Below are positions 9,382 through 17,548 of a stretch of 64,000 bases of DNA, one piece after another. Position numbers and translations under genes: made by a program. The DNA lies in assembly GCF_020329485.1 (NCBI RefSeq), contig NZ_JAGKJI010000024.1, forward strand, positions 124,001-188,000. The letters are read 5' to 3'. The stretch comes from Bradyrhizobium cenepequi. GTDB taxonomy: Bacteria; Pseudomonadota; Alphaproteobacteria; Rhizobiales; Xanthobacteraceae. The first letter of the stretch is position 1, and every line of letters begins with the position of its first letter. The notes below the pieces were generated by a model, which was not told where the DNA came from, ran no database searches, and saw nothing but the letters and a program-made list of their open reading frames with translations.

Positions 9382-9534
9382 GCCCTCGCCCCTTGTGGGA
9401 GAGGGCAGCTCCGCTGTCGGCGACGAACTCGTTCGGGTGAGGGGTTCTCTCCACGAACACCCGTGCGCGTGGAGACAACCCCTCATCCGTCGCGCATTTC
9501 ATGCGCGCCACCTTCTCCCACAAGGGGAGAAGGT
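9382..9534. repeat. Nested palindromic repeat between genes
   Basis: Outer arms (CTCGCCCCTTGTGGGAGAGG near 9386-9405 and CCTTCTCCCACAAGGGGAG near 9511-9529) are near complements, and an inner pair, GAGGGGTTCTCTCCACG (from 9439) with CGTGGAGACAACCCCTC, folds within them. The right arm abuts the stop codon of the leftward ThDP enzyme gene, so the element can act as that gene's terminator. The layout is that of a dispersed palindromic element rather than a simple terminator. Confidence 0.7.
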
Positions 9535-11168
9535 CAAGTGCCCGGCCTCGACACCTCGGTTTCCTTGCTGGTGATGAATTCGAGCAGGACCGGAACGCCT
9601 TCCTTGGTCTTCTGGATGCCGCGCTTGATCGCCGGCACGATGTCCTCAGGGTTGGTCACCCGCTCGCCATAGCCGCCGAAGGCGCGCGCCATCGCGGCGT
9701 AGTCGCCGGAAATGTCGGTTGAGCGGTATTTCTCGGTCGAGATCGGCATCACCTTCAATTCGATCGCCATCGAGAAATTGTTGAGCAGGATCGACATGAT
9801 CGGAATGCGCTCGCGCACCGCGGTCTCGAAGTCCATGCCGGTGAAGCCGATGGCCGCGTCGCCCCAGACGTTGATGCAGAGCTTGTCCGGCATCGCGAGC
9901 TTGGCGCCCATCGCGAGCCCGAGCCCATAGCCGAGCTGCGTGGTCTTGCCCCAGCCGAGATAGGAGAGGGGCTCGACCGACTTCCAGAACGGCGAGAGCT
10001 GGTCGCGCGGGCTGCCGGCGTCATGGGTGATGATGGTGTTGTGGATGTCGACGGTGTGCTGCAGGTCCCACAGCACGCGGTACGGGTTGAGCGGGGCCTC
10101 GTTATGGGTGAGCTTCGGCATCCACTTCGCGAGCCACTCCTTGTTGATCGCGGTGATCTCGGCCGCAACCGCACTGGCGTCTCGATCCGACGTGACGGTC
10201 TTGCCGATCTCTTCGAGCAGCGCATCGAGCACGAGTGCCGCGTCGCCGACCAGGCCGATCCTGGCCTCGACATCCTTGTTCAGGTGATTGGGATCAAGCG
10301 TCGAATGGATGATGGTCTTGCCCTTCGGCATGGCGATGCCGAAATTTGTTTCCGTGAACGAGCAGCCGATGCCGAAGATCACGTCAGCGTCGGCAAGGAA
10401 TTTCGGCACCGCGCGCGGCACCGCGAGCCCGCCCGAGCCGAGCGAGAGCGGATGCGTCTCCGGAAACGACGATTTGCCGCCGAGGCTGGTCGTGACGGGA
10501 ATGGCGAGCCGTTCGGCCAGGCGCTTCAGTTGCGGCCAGGCGCGCGCATAATGCACGCCCTGGCCGGCATAGATCACCGGACGCTTGGCGTTGACCAGGA
10601 GTGCGGCGGCCTCCTTCACATGCACGGGGTCGGCGCCGTAGCGGGTGCGCAGCACCGGCGTGTAGTTTAAGGGCTCCGGCACCTCTTCGTTCCACATATC
10701 GGCGGGGATTTCGACGATGACCGGTCCGCCGCGACCGTTCTTGAGCTGGGTGAAGGCGCGGCGAAAGATGTTGCATACTTCTGAGGCGAGAATGATCGGC
10801 TCTGACGATTTCGTGAATGCCTTCATCGCCTGGCTGGAATTGAAGTTCGGCTCGATGTTCGCGAGTCGGCGCGGATAGCCCATCGGCAGCACCAGCACGG
10901 GCACCGACTCGCCGAAGCATTGCGCCACCCCGCCCATCGCATTCTCCGAGCCGGGGCCGTGCTGCATGCAGAACGCGCCGATGCTGCGGCCGGACGTGAC
11001 GCGGGAGATTGCGTCCGCCATGTGCACACCGACGCGCTCCTGCCGCACCATGATCGGGCGGATATCGGCGTTGGCGGCGTGCTCAATCAGATGATTGACC
11101 GGATAGCCGCAGAGGATCTCGATGCCCTCGCGCTTCATGATTTCTGCAATCGCCGTGCCGAGCTTCAT
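9534..11168 (-). CDS. Thiamine diphosphate enzyme, acetolactate synthase-like
   Basis: A 544-residue member of the ThDP-dependent decarboxylase/carboligase superfamily with its usual three domains: PYR domain (residues about 1-165, with the cofactor-activating Glu in MVRQERVG), central domain (about 190-320) and PP domain (about 360-520, with the metal/ThDP motif WGDAAIGFTGMDFETA...NN). Start chosen at ATG 11168, preceded by GGGAGAG at normal spacing; an upstream in-frame extension of 47 codons lacks family character. There is no small regulatory subunit and no ilvC or ilvN beside it, so it is not the biosynthetic acetolactate synthase. A specialised 2-oxoacid or oxalyl-CoA-type decarboxylase is possible, but the sequence alone does not decide. 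Confidence 0.82.
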   Translation of the reverse strand: MKLGTAIAEIMKREGIEILCGYPVNHLIEHAANADIRPIMVRQERVGVHMADAISRVTSGRSIGAFCMQHGPGSENAMGGVAQCFGESVPVLVLPMGYPRRLANIEPNFNSSQAMKAFTKSSEPIILASEVCNIFRRAFTQLKNGRGGPVIVEIPADMWNEEVPEPLNYTPVLRTRYGADPVHVKEAAALLVNAKRPVIYAGQGVHYARAWPQLKRLAERLAIPVTTSLGGKSSFPETHPLSLGSGGLAVPRAVPKFLADADVIFGIGCSFTETNFGIAMPKGKTIIHSTLDPNHLNKDVEARIGLVGDAALVLDALLEEIGKTVTSDRDASAVAAEITAINKEWLAKWMPKLTHNEAPLNPYRVLWDLQHTVDIHNTIITHDAGSPRDQLSPFWKSVEPLSYLGWGKTTQLGYGLGLAMGAKLAMPDKLCINVWGDAAIGFTGMDFETAVRERIPIMSILLNNFSMAIELKVMPISTEKYRSTDISGDYAAMARAFGGYGERVTNPEDIVPAIKRGIQKTKEGVPVLLEFITSKETEVSRPGT

Positions 11169-11528
11169 GGCCGTATCTCTCCCTTGGGTCGCGGCCGGTT
11201 CACCCGGCCGCTTTGCACCAGAGGAACAGGATTTCGTCGGCGCGTAAAGCGCGCGCTGCGTCTGTCCGCGGAAGTGCAGATATGCATTTCGCGATGCGGA
11301 GGCTTGCAATGCGCGAATGGTCGATCAAACTTTTGTGCTGTCAGATCTGATCTGCGCGAGGCGAATGCGATTATTCGATGTACTTCGAACCGTCGACGTG
11401 GCGAAAACATCACAGCGCACAGCGAAGTGTGTCTGTTTCATGTCGTTGTCATTGTCGCCGGAGGTTTTTGGAGTAGTTAGCGCTCCAAACATGCACCTGC
11501 ATGTTGGGGATTAGGAGATCTAGAAAAT
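11169..11528. promoter_or_regulatory. Divergent regulatory region of ThDP enzyme and porin
   Basis: These 360 bases separate two divergent genes. Just before the porin, TTGGAG and CTCCAA face each other across a short spacer (about 11468-11488), a possible operator or mRNA leader hairpin. The porin start is preceded by TTAGGAG about 10 bases upstream of ATG. Short open frames here show no protein-like composition. Confidence 0.4.
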
Positions 11529-13112
11529 ATGATACGGGCGCGAACACTCATTCTCGGCACAGCCGCAGGCCTGATGGCCGCCAGCGGCGCACAAGCAGCC
11601 GATCTTCCAGTCAAGGCGAAGGCCGTCGAATATGTGAAGGTCTGCTCGCTGTACGGCGCCGGCTTCTGGTACATCCCGGGCACCGACACCTGCATGAAGA
11701 TCGGCGGCTATCTGCGGGTCGACGCCACATTCAACGGCGGCGTGCAGGGCCAGCCCGCTTGGAATGGCGACATCGGCCAGGGTAACCGTTATCGTGACTA
11801 CTTCGCAGCACGCTCCCGTATGGCGTTGTCAATCGATACCCGCACCCAGACCGAATATGGCACTGTCCGTACCTTCGGGATGGGCCGGTTTCAGTTCTCT
11901 ACGCTCGGCAACAACACCTTCAACCCGAACTCAATCAACGGCTCGCTTCCGGTGGCCGGCTCGCAGTTGCTCGACACTCCCGGCGGCGGCTACGTTACCC
12001 TCCAGTACCTCTTTATCCAGTTCGCAGGCTTCACCTTCGGTCAGTCGGCGTCTGCCTACGCGTCGCCTTGGCAGGGCTTCCCCGGCAACATCTCGGACTT
12101 CCTGCTCGGCGGTCAGAACACCGACACCGGCGTCAACAACATCCAGTACACCGCGCAGTTCGGCAACGGCGTGTCGGCCAGCATCGGCCTCGACGATCCG
12201 ACGGTGTGGGATCGCACCGCGGTCTACAACCTGTCGCTGCCGCTGAATGCCACGTTCAACACCGGCAACGCGTACGCGGGCGTTCACGCGCCTGACGTGG
12301 TCGGCAACATCCGCGTCGACCAGGCCTGGGGTCTGTTCCAGATCTCGGCCGCGGCGCATGAAGTGAGCGGCTCCTACAACACGCTCAACGCGCTCGGCGC
12401 GCCGGCGGGCGCGGTCGGCCTGCCGGGCGCGGCGCCGACCGCGGCATCCGAGCTTTCCGGACATCCCGACACCTCGTGGGGCGGCGCGGTGCAGGCGGCG
12501 TTGCAGATCAAGAACATCCCGACCGGTGCCGGCGACGACATCAAGATGGACGCGAGCTATGCCAAGGGCGCGACGAAGTACGTGATCGGGACGTCCTCGA
12601 CCTCGCCGAGCTTTGCCATGTTCGGCAGCAGCAGCGCTTTCGGCGCCTATCAGAGCATCGGGTTCGGTGCGACGACCGACGCCGTCTATCTGCCCGTCAC
12701 AGCCGGCGGCGACGGCTCGCTGCATCTGACGGAGGCCTTTGGCGTTCGCGGCGCGTTCAACCATAACTGGGACCCATATTGGTCGAGCAGCCTCTACGGC
12801 TCGTACACGGCGGTCCGCTATGACGGCGCGGCGACGGCCTTCATGTGCGCCAACTACACCACGCCCGGCAAAGCGGTCAGCGCGGATTACGTTTGCAACC
12901 CCGACTTCAACCTGTCGCAGCTTGGCGTCGCCACCCGCTGGACCCCGGTCAAGAACCTGACCTTCACGGCCGAATTCCAGTGGTTCCACCTCGACCAAAA
13001 ATTCGAGGGATCGGCCGTGCTTGGCGCGTCCGCGCCGAAGCCGTCCGCGCGCTACGAGTTCAAGGACCAGGATACGTTCGAGCTGCAGCTTCGCGCGCAG
13101 CGCAACTTCTGA
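11529..13112 (+). CDS. Outer-membrane porin, Porin_2 family
   Basis: A 527-residue general diffusion porin of the alphaproteobacterial Porin_2 (Omp2b-like) family. A signal peptide of about 23 residues ends at GAQAADLP, the usual cleavage context of this family. The mature start carries the family hallmark KVCSLYGAGFWYIPGTDTCMKIGGYLRVD, shown here in part as CSLYGAGF and KIGGYLR, with two cysteines likely to pair. The rest is alternating beta-strand sequence, and the last residue is Phe (QLRAQRNF), the beta-barrel assembly signal. An extra pair of Cys (near 438 and 451) could form a loop disulphide. It is transcribed alone and followed by a strong hairpin. Confidence 0.93.
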   Translation: MIRARTLILGTAAGLMAASGAQAADLPVKAKAVEYVKVCSLYGAGFWYIPGTDTCMKIGGYLRVDATFNGGVQGQPAWNGDIGQGNRYRDYFAARSRMALSIDTRTQTEYGTVRTFGMGRFQFSTLGNNTFNPNSINGSLPVAGSQLLDTPGGGYVTLQYLFIQFAGFTFGQSASAYASPWQGFPGNISDFLLGGQNTDTGVNNIQYTAQFGNGVSASIGLDDPTVWDRTAVYNLSLPLNATFNTGNAYAGVHAPDVVGNIRVDQAWGLFQISAAAHEVSGSYNTLNALGAPAGAVGLPGAAPTAASELSGHPDTSWGGAVQAALQIKNIPTGAGDDIKMDASYAKGATKYVIGTSSTSPSFAMFGSSSAFGAYQSIGFGATTDAVYLPVTAGGDGSLHLTEAFGVRGAFNHNWDPYWSSSLYGSYTAVRYDGAATAFMCANYTTPGKAVSADYVCNPDFNLSQLGVATRWTPVKNLTFTAEFQWFHLDQKFEGSAVLGASAPKPSARYEFKDQDTFELQLRAQRNF

Positions 13113-13147
13113 TCGCCCTCGCTTCGCGCTTTGCGAGGAAACGGCGA

Positions 13148-13182
13148 CGAAGCAATCCGGCGTGTTCTGCCGGGTTGCTTCG
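13148..13182 (+). terminator. Hairpin terminator after the porin gene
   Basis: A 14-bp stem, CGAAGCAATCCGGC with GCCGGGTTGCTTCG, has one G-T pair and a 7-base loop. It lies 36 bases after the porin stop. There is no long T-tract. The same GAAGCAATCC core also appears in the dispersed palindrome at 60558, so it may derive from a repeat. Confidence 0.6.
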
Positions 13183-13330
13183 CTCTCTGCAAATGCCGGC
13201 GCAATCCTCCGGCAGCCTTAATCAATCATTCATCCTATCAGTCAATGAGGCATCAACCAGTCAGCCTCTAGGTTGCCGCCAAGACGCGAGACGGGGAGAA
13301 ACCGGTGCGAGGCGTCGACGAGGATTTTTG

Positions 13331-13498
13331 ATGCGCCAGTTGTTTTCAAGCTTTTTCAGCGATGAGCGCGGAGCAACCGCGATCGAATATTGCCTGGTCG
13401 CCTGCAGCATCAGCATCGTGATCGTCGCCGCGGTCACCAGCCTTGGTGAAAACGTCAGGCTGCTCTTTGTCCGGGTTCGCGACGGATTCCCGCAGTAA
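13331..13498 (+). CDS. Flp/Fap-type pilin subunit
   Basis: A 55-residue prepilin of the Flp family (Tad-type IVb pili). The leader ends before the processing and assembly motif DERGATAIEY, with Glu at the +5-like position and a following Tyr, and then a single hydrophobic helix of about 20 residues (CLVACSISIVIVAAVTSLG). GAGGATTTTTG immediately before ATG 13331 is a good ribosome-binding site. Normal Flp proteins are 50-60 residues. No cpa/tad secretion or prepilin peptidase gene is present in the window, so it must be assembled by machinery encoded elsewhere, if it is used. Confidence 0.85.
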   Translation: MRQLFSSFFSDERGATAIEYCLVACSISIVIVAAVTSLGENVRLLFVRVRDGFPQ

Positions 13499-13513
13499 CA
13501 GCGCGCGCGGCCG

Positions 13514-13747
13514 TCAGCCGACTTCGTCTTCGTTGAGGGCCCGCAGCACCGCGATCCGCGCGAACATCAGCCAACCGCCGCCGGTCTCGGCGGCATGGAT
13601 CAGATTCTCGACCGCGGTTTGCCAGCGTTCGCGCTGCTGCACGGGCTCCGGCAGTTTCATGATGTAATCGGCGGCGTGCTGAAGCGTCACCAGCTTGCGG
13701 CCGCCGCGCAGGACGATCGGTTGCTCGAAAGGCGTCGACCACGGCAT
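13514..13747 (-). CDS. Conserved hypothetical protein, 77 aa
   Basis: A small soluble protein (MPWSTPFEQPIVLRGGRKL...) of a type I recall from Bradyrhizobium genomes but cannot name functionally. It contains LVTLQHAADYIMKLP, which resembles a helix over which a tyrosine and aspartate are presented, and a second helix WQTAVENLIHAAE. It is convergent with the pilin gene, with 15 bases between the stops, and is followed upstream by the Ku gene reading the same way. Supported by composition and the tight fit between neighbours; function unknown. Confidence 0.6.
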   Translation of the reverse strand: MPWSTPFEQPIVLRGGRKLVTLQHAADYIMKLPEPVQQRERWQTAVENLIHAAETGGGWLMFARIAVLRALNEDEVG

Positions 13748-13807
13748 GTCAGCTCGCCGCCTGCCGCGTCGCTATCATTGCATGAAACCGCCGGGCTGCT
13801 TCCCTGC

Positions 13808-14767
13808 CTATCCAGCCTTCTTGGCTCGGGTCGGCGCACGCACGGGCTTTTCGGCCTTCTTCGGCTCTTCCTTGGCGGCGCGCTTGCCGGCGCCGCTGCC
13901 GCTTCCGGCGATCGGCAACAGCATTTCGCGCTGGCCCTCGACCCGCTTCTTCGGCTTCTTGCCTTTGGCTTTGGTGGGAGCAGGCGCCTGCTTCTCATTG
14001 GCAAGGCTGCGCTTGAGCGCATCCATCAGATTGATGACATTGCCGGTCGATTTCGGCGCGGGCTTCGCCACCGGCAGGCCGGTGCGCTTCTGGTTGATCA
14101 GCTCGATCAGCGCGGTTTCGTAACGGTCGTCGAACTCGGCGGGATCGAAGTCGGCCGATTTCTGCTCGACGATGTGCTTGGCGAGGTCGAGCATGTCCTT
14201 GGTGATCTTCACGTCCTGCACGTCGTCGAAATATTCCTTCTCGTCGCGGACCTCATAGGGGTAGCGCAGCAGCGTCCCCATCAGGCCCTTGCCGAGCGGC
14301 TCCAGCGCGATGACGTGCTCGCGGTTGGTCAGCACCACGCGGCCGATCGCCACCTTGTTCAGACTACGGATGGTCTCGCGGATCACCGCGAACGCGTCGT
14401 GGCCGACCTTGCCGTCCGGGACGAGATAATAGGGGCGGATCAGATAGCGGCTGTCGATGTCCGCTTTCGGCACGAATTCATCGATCTCGATGGTGCGCGT
14501 CGATTCCAGGGCGATGTCGTCGAGCTCGTCCTTGGTGATCTCGATGTAGGTGTCGGTATCGACCTTGTAGCCCTTCATGATGTCTTCGGCGGCGACTTCC
14601 TCGCCGGTCTCGGCATCGACCTTGGTGTATTTGATGCGATGCCCGGTCTTGCGATTGACCTGGTTGAAGGAGACCTTCTCGGTGTCTGACGTGGCCGGGT
14701 AGAGCGCGACCGGGCAGGTCACGAGCGACAGCCGCAGAAAACCCTTCCAGTTGGCGCGGGGGGCCAT
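13808..14767 (-). CDS. ku: DNA end-binding protein Ku
   Basis: Bacterial Ku, 319 residues, a homodimeric ring that binds double-strand ends and recruits the ligase LigD in non-homologous end joining. The start MAPRANWKGFLRLSLV is the typical Ku N terminus. The core beta-barrel domain runs to about residue 230 (IRPYYLVPDGK, LGKGLMGTLLRYPYEVR, DLAKHIVEQ). The tail is Lys/Ala/Pro-rich, as in many bacterial Ku proteins where it aids DNA binding. Reading is open 144 codons upstream of this ATG, but that part is non-conserved. No ligD is next to it in this window. Rhizobia often have several ku genes; which paralogue this is cannot be told here. Confidence 0.93.
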   Translation of the reverse strand: MAPRANWKGFLRLSLVTCPVALYPATSDTEKVSFNQVNRKTGHRIKYTKVDAETGEEVAAEDIMKGYKVDTDTYIEITKDELDDIALESTRTIEIDEFVPKADIDSRYLIRPYYLVPDGKVGHDAFAVIRETIRSLNKVAIGRVVLTNREHVIALEPLGKGLMGTLLRYPYEVRDEKEYFDDVQDVKITKDMLDLAKHIVEQKSADFDPAEFDDRYETALIELINQKRTGLPVAKPAPKSTGNVINLMDALKRSLANEKQAPAPTKAKGKKPKKRVEGQREMLLPIAGSGSGAGKRAAKEEPKKAEKPVRAPTRAKKAG

Positions 14768-15049
14768 AGGGATACTCCGAAGACGCAACAGACGGCAGGC
14801 GGAAGATAGCACCGCGGAACCCGGTTTCAAGCATGGCCAAACGGTGAACCTGCCAGTGACGTTAACCGCTGATAGCCGGCATGGTTCTTGCGGATTTGTC
14901 GCAGTCCATGCGGCGCCTTGGCTCGTCCGGTCAGCCGCCAAACCCTCGGAACATCGCTTCCGATCATGCGTTGCGTCCAGGACAAGGCATCCAGGCAGAG
15001 ATGGTAGTTGCAGGCACTTGACTGCCGGCTGAACGGAATGAGGTGGCGC

Positions 15050-15205
15050 ATGGCAACGACGCACCGAGATGGCCGGATCGTTGAAACCACGACCGAGGCG
15101 CGGCAAGCCGAACCAGGCCCCTCCGTGGCCGCGCTGTTGTCGATTTCGACGGGGCTCGCAGTTCTGATCCTTGGCGTGATCTGGTTCGTATTCTTCCACA
15201 CCTGA
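15050..15205 (+). CDS. Small single-helix membrane protein, 51 aa
   Basis: Starts at ATG 15050 after GAGGTGGCGC and encodes a polar, charged N-terminal half (MATTHRDGRIVETTTEAR) followed by one transmembrane helix (ALLSISTGLAVLILGVIWFVFF). It is divergent from ku. The distribution of charge suggests an N-terminus in the cytoplasm. I do not recognise a named family. Codon use is like that of neighbouring genes. Confidence 0.55.
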   Translation: MATTHRDGRIVETTTEARQAEPGPSVAALLSISTGLAVLILGVIWFVFFHT

Positions 15206-15411
15206 GATAGGCCACGATCGGCGGCTCGGTCGATGTATCTGCTGGTGCAGTTACATCGACCGACCCCGGAGGCGGAGCGACTGCTCGGCAACTTCACTGA
15301 CACGTGTTGCCCGCACGCGGCGCCTGGAAGGTAGCGGCAGGGAAGCGTCACCAGTTTACCGAATTTGCATCGTAGAAGTCGGATCTGAACGTTCCCCATC
15401 GCAGATCCCGT

Positions 15412-15567
15412 ATGCTCTCCCCACCAGAAAAAGTTTCGCTCCTGACGCGGGCGAAGGAGCACAGTTTCTCCGGCGTATTCCTGGCCGTGGCGCTGTTCGC
15501 CATGGCGGGTTGGGTCCTTCTCTTGGGTTCGCTGTTCCTGAAACTGGTGCTCTGGTGGTTCTCTTGA
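15412..15567 (+). CDS. Second small single-helix membrane protein, 51 aa
   Basis: A short frame from ATG 15412 to TGA 15565-15567 encodes MLSPPEKVSLLTRAKEHSFS followed by a long hydrophobic segment (GVFLAVALFAMAGWVLLLGSLFLKLVLWWFS). It has the same length and the same polar-then-hydrophobic plan as the 51-residue protein at 15050, though the sequences are not similar. No strong ribosome-binding site is evident, which lowers confidence. Function unknown. Confidence 0.45.
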   Translation: MLSPPEKVSLLTRAKEHSFSGVFLAVALFAMAGWVLLLGSLFLKLVLWWFS

Positions 15568-15693
15568 TCCGCGGGACATATTCGTATGGCCAATCGCCGC
15601 GGGGCGCTGCGGCCGCAAATTTACCGTTCCTTAACTAAGCCGGGGCGACTTTTGCGCGTTGCTCCTGCAAGGGGCCGGACCGGACGAACGCAG

Positions 15694-16110
15694 ATGTTTC
15701 AGCTCTTCTTGCGATCCCGAGCGCAGAACTTCATCAAGGCCCGGCTGGGGATCGATGAGGGCTTCCGGGCGCGTTCGCCCGAGCGCGACGCCGAGACGGA
15801 CCGGCTGCGGGTGGGATCGATCGTGGCCGCGATCGACGAGGCGCTGGAGGCCGCCGAGAGCGAGCAGCGCGGCCTGAGCCGCCGTGTCGACGACGTCCTG
15901 GCGCGTGCCGCAGTGACGCTCGGCAACGGCACTGACGAATATCTGGAGCGTGAGCCGCTCGATAACTATCACCAGGACTTGTTCGACGCCGAGATCGCCA
16001 ATGGGCAGCGCCGGCTCACGGAACTCGCCACGGCGATCGCGCATTTCAAGTTCATGAAGGCCGCCGTGCTGAGCCGGTTTCCTGACTACAAGCCATCCGC
16101 CAGCAATTAG
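15694..16110 (+). CDS. Conserved hypothetical protein, 138 aa, helical
   Basis: A soluble, strongly charged, helix-rich protein (MFQLFLRSRAQNFIKARLGIDEGF...). Residues about 30-70 (AETDRLRVGSIVAAIDEALEAAESEQRGLSRRVDDVLARA) have heptad character compatible with a coiled coil. The frame is open to 15586, but the upstream 36 residues are Arg/Gly-rich and unlike the rest, so I prefer ATG 15694; the ribosome-binding site is weak for both. No known domain recognised. Confidence 0.55.
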   Translation: MFQLFLRSRAQNFIKARLGIDEGFRARSPERDAETDRLRVGSIVAAIDEALEAAESEQRGLSRRVDDVLARAAVTLGNGTDEYLEREPLDNYHQDLFDAEIANGQRRLTELATAIAHFKFMKAAVLSRFPDYKPSASN

Positions 16111-16228
16111 GCAGGCGGTTCTGCCGTCAAGGATAATGGCCGATCGGTCCCGCTAAAGCCTTCACAGCGACGCATTGTGCGGCGATCATGACGCTACTGG
16201 GCGTTATGGCGCGAAGGATGGAAAAGCG

Positions 16229-17245
16229 GTGTCTGCAGACGATTTGCTGGTCACGGGTTGCGCGGGGTTCGTCGGCCTTCATTTCACACAACGGTTGCTG
16301 GCGGCCGGCCAGCGTGTCATCGGCATCGACAATCTCAACGACTACTACGATCCAGCGCTCAAGCTCGCACGCCTCGACCTCATCAAGGACCATCCGAACT
16401 TCACCTTCCGCAAGCTCGACCTCGCCGACCGTGCCGGCATGAAGGCGCTGTTTGAAGAGTACCGCTTTCCGGTGGTGGTCCATCTGGCGGCGCAGGCGGG
16501 CGTCAGATATTCGCTGCAGAACCCCCACGCCTATGCCGACGCCAACCTCGAAGGCTTCATCAACATCCTGGAGGGCTGCCGGCATAATGGCTGCCGGCAT
16601 CTGTTGTTCGCGTCGTCGTCCTCGGTCTACGGCGCCAACACCAAGCTGCCGTTCTCCGTGCGTGACAATGTCGATCATCCCATCAGCCTCTATGCCGCGA
16701 CCAAGAAGGCGAACGAACTGCTCGCCCATTCCTACAGCCACCTCTACGGCATTCCGATGACCGGGCTTCGCTTCTTCACGGTGTACGGTCCCTGGTATCG
16801 GCCTGACATGGCGCTCTACCTCTTTGCGCGCGCCATCAGCGAGGGCAAGCCGATCAACCTGTTCAATCAGGGCAACATGCGCCGCGATTTTACTTACGTC
16901 GATGACGTCGTCGAGGCGATGACGCGACTCATCGATCATGTGCCGCAGGGCGATCCGGACTGGTCGGGCGACAAGCCCAACCCGAGCTCGAGCAAGGCGC
17001 CATGGCGCATCTACAATGTCGGCAACAACAAGCCGGAAGAATTGATGCACGTGGTCGCGCTCCTGGAGAGGGGACTTGGACGGGAAGCCCAGAAGGTGCT
17101 GCTGCCCATGCAGCCCGGCGACGTGCCCGCCACCTTTGCTGACGTCGACGATCTCGCGCGTGAGATCGGCTTTCGGCCGCATACCCGGATCGAGGACGGC
17201 GTTGCGAAGTTCGTTGCCTGGTTCCGCGACTATCACCGCGTGTGA
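16229..17245 (+). CDS. lspL: UDP-glucuronate 4-epimerase, SDR family
   Basis: A 338-residue extended short-chain dehydrogenase/reductase that interconverts UDP-glucuronate and UDP-galacturonate in the cytosol. The NAD-binding motif is GCAGFVGLH near the N terminus, where most relatives have G-A-x-G; catalysis uses the YAATK motif (Y-x-x-x-K), and FASSSSVYG precedes it. The insertion WSGDKPNPSSSKAPWRIYNVGN is typical of the UDP-GlcA epimerase group rather than GalE. The start is GTG 16229 after AAGGATGG, since upstream residues are not conserved. Together with Ugd (19102) it would make UDP-GalA for lipopolysaccharide. The symbol follows rhizobial usage and is a family-level assignment. Confidence 0.82.
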   Translation: MSADDLLVTGCAGFVGLHFTQRLLAAGQRVIGIDNLNDYYDPALKLARLDLIKDHPNFTFRKLDLADRAGMKALFEEYRFPVVVHLAAQAGVRYSLQNPHAYADANLEGFINILEGCRHNGCRHLLFASSSSVYGANTKLPFSVRDNVDHPISLYAATKKANELLAHSYSHLYGIPMTGLRFFTVYGPWYRPDMALYLFARAISEGKPINLFNQGNMRRDFTYVDDVVEAMTRLIDHVPQGDPDWSGDKPNPSSSKAPWRIYNVGNNKPEELMHVVALLERGLGREAQKVLLPMQPGDVPATFADVDDLAREIGFRPHTRIEDGVAKFVAWFRDYHRV

Positions 17246-17305
17246 CTGATAGCTTCCGTTTCGAAGCGTTACCCTCTGTCACGACGGCATGCTGTCGCAA
17301 GTATA

Positions 17306-17515
17306 TTGGACCAATATCATTTTCCCGCGCTGATTTTGCTTGCCACGTTTTCAGTGGGCTTTCTTCTGGGATATGCGGTGCCCGACCGGCGCTCGCAGAA
17401 ACGTCGGGCGCACTACCTGCTGTACGCGCCTTATGGCAGTCGCGGTTCTTCCGAGAGGTCTTCCGTCGCTGAAGCATCAGCCGGGAAGTCAAACCGTTCG
17501 TTGTGCTCGTTCTAG
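17306..17515 (+). CDS. Possible small membrane protein, 69 aa
   Basis: A frame opening at TTG 17306 encodes one transmembrane helix (FPALILLATFSVGFLLGYAV) followed by a basic tail (RRSQKRRAHYLLY). The layout, short helix then Arg-rich tail, is common among small rhizobial proteins. Start is non-ATG and lies within the palindrome TATTGGACCAATA; no clear ribosome-binding site. Hence only tentative. Confidence 0.35.
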   Translation: MDQYHFPALILLATFSVGFLLGYAVPDRRSQKRRAHYLLYAPYGSRGSSERSSVAEASAGKSNRSLCSF

Positions 17516-17522
17516 CTTGACG

Positions 17523-17544
17523 ATCTACCGACTAGAAGGTAGAT
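17523..17544. promoter_or_regulatory. TetR operator upstream of its own gene
   Basis: A 22-bp palindrome, ATCTACC-8 bases-GGTAGAT, whose core TACCGACTAGAAGGTA is matched by TACCAACTAGTAGGTA at 18223-18238 in front of the downstream membrane-protein gene. It ends 4 bases before the TetR start codon, so a bound repressor would block both transcription and, by position, autoregulate. The shared consensus is TACCNACTAGNAGGTA. Confidence 0.75.
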
Positions 17545-17548
17545 TGTC

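Noticed and set aside
9534..11168. Assignment as biosynthetic acetolactate synthase IlvB
   Set aside because: No regulatory subunit or ilvC neighbour, and the sequence is closer to generic ThDP decarboxylase-like proteins, so no gene symbol is given.
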